Assembly (NCBI GenBank): GCA_022496205.1
Contig: WTXD01000011.1
Location: 186,001 to 250,000, forward strand
Reading direction: 5' to 3'
DNA from: Gloeopeniophorella convolvens
Taxonomy: Eukaryota; Basidiomycota; Agaricomycetes; Russulales
Length of the DNA: 64,000 nt
Shown: positions 45,019 to 55,366 of the stretch, piece by piece
How the letters are laid out: each line of letters starts with the position of its first letter
Position numbering within the stretch: the first letter of the stretch is position 1
The notes under the pieces: model-generated
Seen by the model: only the letters and a program-made list of their open reading frames with translations
What the model was told of the DNA's origin: nothing
Databases searched by the model: none
Position numbers and translations under genes: made by a program

Positions 45019-46408
45019 TCACCCCGCCGCCTGCGTCCGCTCAAGCCGCTTGTTCACTGCGACCGGTTGCCCGCTCGCCGGGTGCGCAAGGTCCGCCAGG
45101 CGCGCCTCGCGCATGCGGAACAACAGCCCCGTCAAAAACGCAGGCGTCACCGCGCCCTCGCCCGCGCCGTCCCCCGCGCCCGCGCCGCCCCCGAGCGCCG
45201 CCTCGGGCGCCGCGTCCGCATAGCGCTCCCACAGCGTATACAGCGCGAGGATCTCCTGCGCGATGCCCGCGACGGCGGGCAGCGACACGCGCAGGCCCGC
45301 CATGAACCCGACGAGGTCCTGCTGCTGCTGCGGCTGCTGCGCGGCGGCGCGCCCGCGCGGCTGTGCGCCCGCGCTCGTGCGCGACGAGCGGCGCGGCGGC
45401 GGCGGCGGCGCGGCGTGCGCGCGCACCGCGTCGCGCGTCTTGTCGTTCAGCACGAGCGTCAGGTAGACCGCGGCGATCGCGAGCAGGTGCGGCGGGTGCA
45501 GCAGGCACAGCTCGGAGCGGTACGTGTCGTTGAGGATGAACCTGCGGAGGGCGCGGGGGGCGTCAGCGCGCGGGGCGGGGGCAGGACGCGGGGGTGAGGG
45601 GGGCGTGCCAGGCGGTCTGCAGCGGGCCCTCCTCGAGCTCGAGGCGGCCCTTGCCGGTGCCCCAGTAGCGCGGGCCGCTGTCGGCGCCGACGCCGGCGCC
45701 GAGCTCGCCGGCCTCGGCGGTACTGGCGGCGGCGGCGGTGCTGGCGTGCGCGGCCTCGCGGCCGCAGAGCGCGAGGAGCGTGCGGTACGGGTGGAAGACG
45801 ACGAGGTCGCACTCGAGGTCGCTGACGAGGTAGAACTCCATCTCGGCGAGCTTCGAGTTGTCCGACGGGAAGTGCTTGATGCCGTAGCCCTCCTCTGCGC
45901 GGGGTCAGCGGCAGGGTCAGCACGGAGGGGCCGGGGGGACGCACGGGCGAACATGATGCGCGACTCGGAGACGACGTTCTTGATGTGCACGGGCGACTCC
46001 TCCGCCTTGGCGGCGACGTAGCAGCACGCAGAGATGACGATGAACGGGTCGGTCTCGCAGTACAGGTTCTTGACGTAGAACCGGCGGAAAAAGACGGTCG
46101 CGGTCGCGATGACGCGCTGCCGCAGGGACAACCGCTTGCCCAGCATCGCGATGACTGTAGCGCGATGAGCTGCGACGACGACGACGACGACGGATGCCCC
46201 GCGGGGACGCACGGTTCGCAAAGTAGATATTCAGAAAGTCGATGTGCTCTGGCGAGTCGACGTATTGGAGATCCTCGGCGCGGGCCTGCTTGAGCGCGCG
46301 CGGTCGAGGATCCAGCGTTTGCTGCGCCGCCCGCATCAGTGCCCAGTTAATCGAGCTCTAGGAAAGCGATCCGTACTTGTGCGAGCTGGCCCAAAAGTCG
46401 GTGGCCAT
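45019..46408 (-). CDS. SSN8: Cyclin C (SSN8), Mediator kinase module; frame broken in exon 2
   Basis: Exons: 46408-46377, 46321-46213, 46154-45945, 45894-45609 and 45541-45019. It begins MATDFWASSH, then KRWILDR after the first intron, and later has RQRVIATATVFFRRFYV, ACCYVAAKAEESPVHIKNVV, EMEFYLVSDLECDLVVFHPYRTLL, NDTYRSELCLLHPPHL and an end in LERTQAAG. This is cyclin C, partner of Cdk8 in Mediator. Exon 2 is 109 nt where phase requires 107 or 110. The break maps to a (CG)4 tract at 46295-46302, and one CG fewer would restore DRALKQARAEDLQYVD. Intron 4 uses a GC donor (GCACGC at 45608). Either the gene is disrupted or the assembly has a 2-bp error. An in-frame Met inside intron 1 could start a shorter protein. 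Confidence 0.85.
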
Positions 46409-46604
46409 CGAGGCATCCTGCAGATACTGGCCGGGGCGCGTCTGCTAACGCCACCCCGGGATCAAAGCGTTCGCAGCACGCGCCCGGTCCGCACCCGTCG
46501 GCTACCCGGCCCGACTTGCAACTTGCTCTTGCTCTTTTCCTCCGCGTCAATCGCTGGTGCGGGCCAAAGTATTCTCTACGGAGGCTCGGGAGGGAACCGA
46601 CGCC
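46409..46604. promoter_or_regulatory. Shared divergent promoter, SSN8 / RSA3
   Basis: 196 bases between two divergent start codons, GC-rich, no clear TATA box. Confidence 0.5.
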
Positions 46605-47260
46605 ATGCCCCCAGCCAAGCCAGCCCCGCCACGCAAGCGCAACAGGAAGCGCAAGCGGCGCCTCGCATCCTCGTCCTCGTCCCTCAGACGCCTCCTCGTC
46701 CGGCGACGAGGCACCGACCAAGGTCACCCTCAAAAAACCTGCGAAAAAGCAGGCGCTGCCACCCCTGCCAGCAACCTCGTCCTCGTCTTCTTCCTCATCC
46801 TCGTCCTCCTCGGCGTCGTCGGACTCCGAATCCGACGCGGACGCGCCGCCCTCTACAAAGCCCCTCCGCCCAGCGCCCAGCAGGCCCCGGTCGCCCTCGG
46901 CCTCCCCGCCGCCCGAGGCGCCCCTCCCCGCGTTCCTACCCCCCGACGGCTCCAGCACACGCGCGCAGGACGAGCAGGCGCTGCGCGGCCGCTTCCGGCA
47001 GTACTGGATGGCGTCCGTGGCGGACGCGTTCGGCGACGACCTCGAGCAGATCCGCAAGGTGCGCCGCCCCGGTGGTGTTGCTTGTGCTGTGTGCTGTGTG
47101 GCGCTGACGGTGCGCGCAGGAGCCGAGCATGACAACGTCGCGCCTCGCGCTGCTTATCGACTCGCTCGCCGCGGGCGGCGAGGTGTTCTCCTCGCGCGCG
47201 GGCGAGGACGGGGGCATGAACGAGATGGATGTTGTAATGAATAGCCACAGCGACGAATAG
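46605..47260 (+). CDS. RSA3: 60S assembly factor R​SA3; 1-bp frame break in Ser tract
   Basis: Two exons: 46605-47058 and 47120-47260, about 197 aa once the break is allowed for. The start reads PPRKRNRKRKRRLASSSSS. A Ser/Glu/Pro-rich linker leads to the RSA3 domain: RFRQYWMASVADAFGDDLEQIRK, joined across the intron to EPSMTTSRLALLIDSLAAGGEVFSS. Rsa3 acts with Dbp6 in early 60S ribosome assembly. The basic start and the domain are in different frames. The overlap maps to the TCC/TCG repeat around 46665-46690, where CCC at 46681-46683 in place of CC would explain it. A 37-nt GC-AG intron ending at 46687 is also phase-compatible, but it is unusually short and would remove the basic stretch typical of the family. 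Confidence 0.8.
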
Positions 47261-47885
47261 ACCGGCGAGTCCCTTTTCCGATGCATTTTTCTCCGTGAAC
47301 CCTATTCTTATCGGCGTCGCGGTGAGTGTGCCCCATTGAGAGGGTGCGGCACGGTGGCCGTCGTGTTCGTCGTGTGCTTGATCAGATCGCTCTGTCGGCT
47401 CTTGACCTGCGCACTACTCGGTTAAGCTCTGCGACGCCACACTGATGTGATCGTCCTGCATTGTTGCAACGGCAGGGAGGCCCCAAGGGGACGTCGCAAC
47501 CTTGCAGCCTATCTCGTGGCCGTGCTCTGCACAGGCGATGATCTCCGTGCGGTTGTGTGTACTTATACGCCACCAATACATAACCAGACAACTTGAATCA
47601 GCTTGAATCAGACACACCGTGCGCGAGGGCCGAATCCCGATCGAGTGATGCCGTTATACGCAGCTAGAGTCCCCGGTCGTGCTGGCGACGCTGTCTGAGC
47701 TCAGCTCTGTGATGCACTGCACTTCAGATACTTACGCCGGTTGCGTGCCAACCGAGTGAAGGGTGCTGTTGCGCTAAGCATGCCAGACGTAAAAAGTGTC
47801 CACAGTCAATCATGCAGCCCAGCACCTGCAGCAATGCAGAGATGTCGACGGGTTCGTGTGCGCGGCGTCCCAAAGAGACTACAAC
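47261..47885. other. Intergenic, RSA3 3' flank and tRNA upstream region
   Basis: No protein-coding frame or repeat supported. It leads into the tRNA gene. Confidence 0.5.
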
Positions 47886-47967
47886 GGCGCTATAGTGTAG
47901 TGGCTATCACAGCGGATTCTGACAGTCGGCAATTTCCGCTAACCCAGGTTCGAACCCTGGTAGCGCC
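47886..47967 (+). tRNA. tRNA-Gln(CTG) with an 11-nt intron
   Basis: A complete cloverleaf: acceptor GGCGCTA (47886-47892) pairs with TAGCGCC (47961-47967); D arm GTGTAGTGGCTATCAC; anticodon stem GCGGA (47912-47916) with TCCGC (47935-47939); T arm CCAGG-TTCGAAC-CCTGG. The anticodon CTG is at 47919-47921. Eleven extra bases at 47923-47933 sit one base 3' of the anticodon, the canonical tRNA intron site. A run of five T at 47972-47976 follows as the RNA polymerase III terminator. Confidence 0.95.
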
Positions 47968-48494
47968 TTGTCTTTTTACAACCCGACGATAAGCCGAGCT
48001 CGACCATCCCGACGCTACTGAACCATCAGCTCAACCAATCTCAATTCGTCGGTCCCAGCTTCGCTGCTGGCGAATGGGTGAGTCTAACATAGTGGAGATC
48101 ATGACGCATGGGCTACAAGTAGTCGGCACTTCGTAAAGTCATAGGCCAAAGCCGGCATGGGCAAGAACAGACAGGACATGGCGGACGGACATGGTAGTAG
48201 TAAAGTAGGAGCGGGGACCCAAAGAGGACGGCGACAATGGCGGTAGAAGATACAATATCCAGCGCGGTAAAATATGTTAAATATACGAACAAGACGAACG
48301 CGGCGGCGGCAGCAGTGGTATAGCGGTGTGTCCGTGAATGACCGGCAGAAGAGAGCAAGCGACGTGGGTGGGTAGAGAGGTGCATCAAGCATACCGAGTG
48401 ACAAAAGGGAAGGACAGGGGCAGGGAGCGAACGCGGAACGAGCGGAATGCATAGGTCGTGTACGATGCGAGTGAATGAGAGACGAAAGACACGG
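47968..48494. other. 3' flank of the Zn2Cys6 gene
   Basis: Between the tRNA and the convergent stop codon of the regulator. Probably a long 3' UTR, no gene seen. Confidence 0.45.
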
Positions 48495-51400
48495 TCAATG
48501 ATACTTCCCGAACTCCCGCCATTGCGCCTCCGGATGCACGCGCGGTCCCATGCCGTCGTCAGGCGGCGGTGGCTGCGGCTGCGGCGGCCATGACCCCTGC
48601 ATCCCGCCATGGCCATACTGCGGCGACGGCAGCGTCTGCATCTGACCCATCGGCGCGCCCTGCTGCTGGTGCTGGTGCTGCTGGTGCGGGAACGATAGCC
48701 TGCGCCCGTGCGCGTCGCCGAGCGCCATCGCCATGTACGGCGGCTCCTCCTGCGCGCCGCCGCCGAGCGCAGCCATCGGCGAGTCGTACACGGGCGTCGT
48801 GGGCGTGTGCATCCCATAGAACGCGTCCTGCGGCGGCGGGGCGCCGTACGCGTGCGGCGACGGCACGGGCCCCGGCCCCGCCGAGTACGCCGGGCTCGAC
48901 TGCGACGAGCTGCCGCTGCCGCTCAGGCTTGCGTAGCCCGGGCTCGCGTGCATCGGTGGCGCCTGCGGCGGTGGCATCGCAAAGTGCGCCTGGGGTTGTT
49001 GCTGCGGCGCGTCGTACGTGGACGTGGAAGGGTAGAGCGGCGTGCCGTAGCCCATCGGCGGCGCGTGGGAGCGCGAGTCGGGCCGTGTGAGCTCGGGCAT
49101 GGGGTGGAAGCCCGGCTGGTCCGGCGCAGGCGTCCCAGGCTGCGGGTGCGCGGGCGCCGCGGTCGGCGGTGGGTGCTTCTTCGAGGACGAGTGGCGGTGG
49201 CGGACGGTCGAATTTGTCCGCGGACGTCCGCGCACCGGAATTTGTCCCATGTCCTTCTCGGGCGGTGGGAAACTGTCCAATGGGCTTGAAAGATCTGGGG
49301 CGACGGAGCTCTCGCGCTGCTTCACTTTGACTTTGAAGGCAGCGCTCGACCCCCTGGAGCCAGCATCGGGTCCCTGATCCGACGAGGAGGAGGACGACGA
49401 CGGATGCGACGCTTTGACGCCCGCACCGACATACGGGAGCTCAAAGCCATCTTGGAAGCCGTCAGTATCAGGGGCATCTGTGTGCTTCCGCTTCGAGCCG
49501 GCGGATAAAAGAGGGCTGGCGATGATGTCTTCGCCAACGCGCTTCGCCTCGGCCTTGTTCTTCAAAACCGTGATAATCTTCACGGCTTCTGACAAGTCGT
49601 TCTCGCCGTCTTCCTTGGGCTTCCTGCCAGAACCCTGGCGCGTGTCCTTCATGATGTCGACGGCGCTCGTCACGTCACCGATGGCTACGCTTGATGATGC
49701 GCCTGATGGATAGGCAATGACCGCGCACGCCATCAGGACAGCAGTGTCAAATAGTGTCCGTCCGAAAGAGTAGAACAGGAACGCGGCCGGCCGTGTCTGC
49801 CGCCATGTCGTGTGCAGGACGCGCATCGCCTGGAGGACCGCGTGGCCTGCGTCGACGATGCTCGACACCACACGCCGGGTGGGAACGTCGGACGAAGGTT
49901 CGGTGCAGTTCTTGAGATAGGGGAGGAATATCTTCAAGATGAGCTGGTTGGCGATGATGGCGAGCTCGCAGCGCTGCGCCTGGAGATTCGGCGAGACGGG
50001 GACTTTGGACGACGCCGACTGGATGGTGTCGTTGTTCTCCGCGTCAAAGCGGAATACCCTGGGGAGCTCTGACAGCCAGTTCTTGACCTCGGACTCGAAC
50101 TGCTCCGCACGCTCCACCGACGTCTCGGACGGGTCGTTCGACTCGCGCAGAGACCGCTTCTTGACGCCCTTTACCAGTTGTGCCAACCTAGAGTCAATGC
50201 GAGCGGTCAGGCTGGGCAGAAATGACAGTGCGGGAGGTCGGCACGAACCGGCACTTTTGAATAAAGTAAGCAAAACCGACTTCTGTCGGATCGCCACCGG
50301 CGCGGCGGGGCACTGGGAGCGGTAGAGAAGTCGAAGACGGGCTAAACTGCTCCTCGTCCACGTCAGCAGGCATCTTGGTCGTATACGTGCCGTCCTGTAT
50401 TGAGGGTGCTTGACCCATGGCATCGGAAATGAACCTGGTGATAGGCGGAGAACGGTTAGCAAGGCACAAAACGGCATAGAGAGCGGACTTACACGTCGTA
50501 ATAATAGATATCCCACCAGATGCGTCTCCGCTGCTCGGCTTCAAAGAGGCTATACTTGCCCGGAAACTCGTCAGGGTCCGTGGAAAGACCCATCATGTGA
50601 GCGATGTGAATCACTTTTCCCAAGAGCGGATAGACATAGTGTGCGACGCGGGGACGGCTGTCATGGAGCAGATAGATGATTTGCAAGAGGTACGTGATCA
50701 CCGAGTCCAGATCGTATGTATGTGCCATTTCAAACGCCGCCATGGATTGCCTGGACAGCGCATAGAGTCCAGAGGCAGAAAACTTGTTCCACGTGGCGGC
50801 TTTCTGCGACGACGCAGAGCGATTGTCATCCAGACGCGGGTTCTTCGCGCTGGGCCCGGCCTTGTGGGCATCCATGTCGCCGATCGCCTCATTCTCTTTG
50901 CATACCAAGACGCCCAGAGCGTAAGCGGCAGAGACAGAGGCAAAGAAAGACAGAGTCGGGGTTGGTCGCGGGCTAGCGGCGACAGGAGTAGGCGCGTGGG
51001 CTGACGGGAAGAACAGAGACCGCGCGAGATCGGCCTTTGCATTGGTGCTGCCAGAGGCGACACCAGCAGCACCCCGTCCGTCCTCTTCCTTGGCCCAGTT
51101 AAACATGTTCTCGGCACGCGAGCGAAAGTGCTTCACGTTGAAGCACGGGCGCATCTTCATGGTCTCTTCGATGGCCGCGGTGATGCGGGACCGCACAGTA
51201 GGTGCGGGCGGGAGCAGAGAGACGAGCGAGGGCGTGACAACCGCCTGCGCGGTAGAGTTGGGGTAGTAGATGTTGAAGGACGGGATCATGTCCGGAAAGG
51301 CAGGCTCATCGTGCACAGCCAAGTCGGAGGAAGCGGGCTCGAGCTTGACGGGGGTCGAGCAGCGCGAGCCGCTGGGAGTCAAGGTGGAGCTCGGCTCGAC

Positions 51401-52072
51401 GGGGTACGAGTGCGGGAGATCGAGATGCTCGAGCCACAGGGCAGCGACGTCGTCGAGGGAGACGGTGACAGAAGAGCCCGAGGCACCAGTAGCGAGCATG
51501 GTGTGGTCGTTGTGGGGGAACGGAAGGGTGTCAGAGGACGAGCTAGAGAGCGCGGTGGGAACGCGGAGGCCGCCGGCAAAGATCTGCGCTATCTGAGACT
51601 CGACTATTTGTAGCCGATTGTGGAGGGACTGGACATCGCTGCACAGGCTGTCAGAAGCGGGGCCCGATAGGGGAGAGACCAAAAGGGAAAGGGGACGGAC
51701 ATCTTCTCTGCGGCAGCGGCGGTGTACTGACAGCGCTGGACGGTGTCACGCTTGACGCAAGAGCCGCATGGGTTGCGCCTGTCGCATTTTAACTTGAGGC
51801 GTTTGCACTAGGCGAGGATTAGGAGGGGAGGAAGGGGGTCGGGCCAGCTGCAAAGGCTGGCATACCTCTGCGCAGACGACGGTGATGCGGGAGCGGATAT
51901 GGCTGGGGAAGAAAAGGGGGATTAGATGGGCTTGGATGGGAGGGGGAGAGACGGACAGGCCGTTTGAAAACTTGGGCGCCGAGGGCTGTTGATTGGAGGG
52001 GGCCGGGGTTGTGGCTGGGTGTGTGGAGTGGCCGGGGGAGGGATGTTCTGATGGAGGGGACGGCGCGTCCAT
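48495..52072 (-). CDS. Zn2Cys6 transcription factor with fungal-specific domain
   Basis: Five exons: 52072-51866, 51807-51701, 51638-50493, 50434-50255 and 50187-48495, joining in frame to about 1110 aa. The zinc cluster spans the first intron: VVCAE then CKRLKLKCDRRNPCGSCVKRDTVQRC, six Cys in the C6 spacing. A short coiled coil follows (VQSLHNRLQIVESQIAQI). The middle-homology (fungal_trans) region has YALSRQSMAAFEMAHTYDLDSVITYLLQIIYLLHD, VYPLLGKVIHIAHMMGLSTDP and EAEQRRRIWWDIYYYDV. The C-terminal 400 residues are disordered, rich in Pro, Gln, Ser and His. It should be a nuclear DNA-binding regulator; its targets are unknown. A phase-neutral intron inside exon 1 (ending at the CCCCAG before HIRSR) cannot be excluded. 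Confidence 0.88.
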
Positions 52073-53234
52073 TGTTGGGGGGCAGGCGGGGGACCTGCGC
52101 AGGGGACGGCGGAGGGGCTCGTGGTGGTCGGGGAGAGGGAGAGACGAAGGAGTGAGCTCGAGAAGGACGAGAAATGGGAATTGAGAGGATATTACGTACG
52201 GCAGGCCGCTTTCCAGACTGGGCCAAGACGTTGGGTGTCAGATGTCGCAGCGTTCGCTTGCCGAACGCGGCATCTCTTCAATTCCAATTCCAATTCCAAT
52301 GTCGACTAGTGCCCTCTCCTCCTGGAATATCCACTGCCAGCCACTATGGCCCATCCACTGGTATTTCTCCGCCCGCGCCCTCCCAACGTCTTACCTCTCT
52401 CCCCTTGCGCGCGCAGCAGCGGGAGAAGACCGGATGCCGTTCCGCTCTGCTCCCAGCTGCTCTGAGAAGGACCAATTAGCTTGCGCGACGAATTAGCCTG
52501 TGCCTGACTCGGTCGTGCCTGTCCCGCATCCAGCCTCGCTCGTCCCACCCTCCGCTTCCTTCAAATGCATCCTCGCCGCCCCGACGTAATTCTAGCGTCA
52601 GTGCCCTAATATCACCTCTGCGCCCCGCTTGGGCGTCCCTATGGCTTCTCGGTTCGCTCCAGCTCACGCCCCCGTTTTTTTAAGCGGGCTAGACTGGAGC
52701 TCGGGCTCTGTCCTACCGTAACCCAGTTCCTGCCCGCCCTCGCTTTTGGTATTTTTTTCTCGGGACGCACACGCCAGGCTCTGGGACACACGCTCACGCT
52801 AGCGGCGGCCGCAGCCAGAGATATCGAGGGGCGTTGATGGGGCGCGGGCTCTTCTGCCTTGATAGAAGCGTCCAACAATTGACGCACGCCGTCAATTACC
52901 CGCACCGCCCGCTCCATTTGGGGGACGGTGCACAGCCGCGAGTGGACGGTGCATGTGCCACCAACGCGCCGTAGAGCGTTGGGCAACAGCCGTTTGTGCC
53001 GCGGACTCGGACGCCGCGGGGACGGTCGTAATGGAAGGGTGCTTGGATGGAGAGCAGTCGTCGAGGCGTTGTCCTGATTCGGATGTCCAGGGGGATCCAC
53101 CAAGGCCTCTGTCCATGCTTCTTCCTTGATCGCCGAGAGAAGCTCGCGCTGTGTTGAGTAGAGAAGATGCCACATTCAGCCTCCTCGGCTCCCCCGCAGC
53201 CTCTTCTCTCTCCCTCGACAGGTAGCGTTACAAG
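52073..53234. other. Regulator promoter and 3' flank of PPX1
   Basis: About 1.2 kb, with a short ATTCCA repeat (three to four units at 52279-52299). A 178-codon minus frame at 52639-53175 is rich in Pro/Arg, has no family match, and is not accepted as a gene. Confidence 0.45.
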
Positions 53235-54591
53235 TCACCGCGAGTCCTCAAAGATCCTCCTGACCAACGGCGCCGTCGCCTTGCGCGTCGCCTGTGCGTT
53301 GCCCTGCTCGTATACCCGCACTTTGACCCCCTCCCCGACTGCGCCCTCCGCCGCCTCGATGTACTTTTTCCCCTTCCGCCGCTCCACCTTCAGCTCCTTG
53401 CTCTCTTCCAGTCCCTTCCACAGTCGCCGCCGCACCTCCTCGTCCACGTGGCGCACGACCCACAGCATCTCGCGCCGGTGCTTGCCCTTCCCGCTGTTAA
53501 AACTCGTCAGCACCCCAGCACCCCCAGCCCGCGCTCGTCCATCCACCCAAGACACGCCGCCACGAGCTCCGCCCCGCCGCCCTCCTCCCCGCGCGTGATC
53601 GCCTTGACGCCCTTCGGCACGCTCGCGAGCCCGACAAACAGCGGCGCGCCTCCCGTGTCCCACGCGCGCACAAACTTGTATTCCTTGTAGTCCCGCCGCA
53701 GCAGATCCCGCGCCCCGAGATGATCCACGCTCTCCTTCTTGTCCACCAGCTCCCGCGCGAGCAGGCGCACCTCGCGCACATCCTGCACCTCGCCCGCGAG
53801 CGCACTGGCGTCTGTAGGCGCCAGTTCCGCGCGCTCGAGCAGGAACGGTGCGACACCTCGGTCCGCCGCCTCCGCCTTTCCGCCCGCCCGCAGCCCGCCC
53901 GTGTCGACCAGGACCGCGCAGAGCAGCAGCCGCGCGACGCCGCGCTGCGCGCCCGCGGGCCACTCGCGCTGCACGAGCCGCGCGACGAGCGACGCGCACG
54001 AGCCCGTCGGCACCTCCACCACGCGCGGCGCGGCGTCCAGGTGCCGCCCCTCGTCCGCGTGGTGGTCGATCACCGCGACCACGCGGGCGCCGCCGTCGTC
54101 CGCGGTAAAGGGCTCCGCGAGCACGTTGTGGTCGAGCAGCGCATAGCGCGCTGCGGGCGGCGCGTGGGCGGGGAGCTCGTCCGCGGTGAGCAGGTCGTCC
54201 GCGGCGGCGCCGCTCAGCGCGAGCGCGTGCAGGTTCTCCGCGCGCAGCGCCACGTCCGCGCGGCGCGTGCGCAGCAGCGGCACGGTCGGCTGCTGCAGGC
54301 GGTGCGTCGCGTACCACGCGTACGCGACTGCGCTTGCGAGCGAGTCGAGGTCTGTCCGGGTCGGGGTCAGCGAGGGCTGGGCGCGGGGGGCACATGCGCA
54401 CCGCCCGCCTCGTTCCCCATCGCGATCGTCCAGTGGGCTTGCGCTGGGCCGCCCTGCGCGGCAGCCGCGAGGTAGCCTGCCTTTTGCGCGCGCAGGAAAG
54501 TGGAGAGGGGTGGGAGCGCGGGCTCGGGCGCGGTATCACCGAGTGGTTGCTGCGCGGCGGCGTCGGAAGAAGAGTCTCTCCGCGGTAGCAT
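53235..54591 (-). CDS. PPX1: Exopolyphosphatase PPX1 (DHH/DHHA2); 1-bp frame break
   Basis: Two exons: 54591-54402 and 54351-53235, about 435 aa with the break allowed for. Motifs: MGNEAGDLDSLASAVAY (metal-binding DxD across the intron), ALLDHNVL, VVAVIDHHADEG (the DHH box), GSCASLVARL, LLCAVLVDTGGL, then the DHHA2 part with GVLTSFNSGKGKHRREMLWVV and an end in RVYEQGNAQATRKATAPLVRRIFE. The enzyme removes terminal phosphates from polyphosphate. Frame changes between GLGVLG and VLTSFN, at a run of four C (plus strand 53513-53516); five would restore it. The break is not explained by any intron of normal size. An in-frame upstream Met at 54732 would add a 47-residue extension resembling a mitochondrial presequence. 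Confidence 0.85.
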
Positions 54592-55366
54592 TACGGTACG
54601 TGAGATGGTCGGAATGGTCAAGAGTAGCGCGCGGGTGGGTGCGAGGAGGAGTCTGGCAGCCAGGCCGCAGTGGTAGTAGGTGGACGTGGTGGTGAGAGTG
54701 TGGTCATCGATGGATGACGTATGCACACGCACTAAGTTACACAGAGCCGCAATCGCCCCGACGCGAATCGCCGCAGATAAGCATAAGGATAAGCTTGCTT
54801 GAATGACCTTCTCTTCGCGACGCTGCCTAGCTACATACCCCGTACATAATTATACGCGGTCCCACTGCGCCGGGCACACTCATCTCCGCGGAGACAGCGG
54901 GCGAGCCACTCGCGAAAATTAAAGCTTGTCGGCCACATCGATGTCCCTCTCCGCGAAGGGCGCGGGAACGCCGATATATTATGTATGATGCGCCCCCCCC
55001 GAAACGAAAGCGATTTTCTGATCGTGGTGTCAGGCGGCGCGAGTGCTGTTTTATGTGTAAAAATACTACCCAGCGTCGGCCCGAGGAGTGGGGGTCGCCC
55101 GTGCTCACTAGTAAGTTAGCGTACCTGTCAGTGTCTGCCCGAACCGCACCTCAGTAGCTAAATTCCGAGCGCAGACGGGGTTTCAAGGTACATTCGTAAT
55201 CGTAAAAATATTCCAGACGGCGGCGTGCAGGGCCCCAGGGAACGATGCTGCGCCAGAAGGAAGCCGGTACACAAAGTAGTAAGAGATACACGACAGAGCA
55301 CAGCGTTAATCAGACACCACAATCGAATCTATGCACTTGAGTCTTGCGGTGCGCCGCGCGCGCAGC
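54592..55366. other. PPX1 upstream and MCM4 downstream region
   Basis: About 775 bases with a run of eight C near 54994-55001. No additional gene. The first 140 bases may be coding if the upstream PPX1 start is used. Confidence 0.45.

Noticed and set aside
52639..53175. 178-codon minus-strand frame below PPX1
   Set aside because: Pro/Arg-rich with no recognisable motif; more likely the 3' UTR of PPX1.
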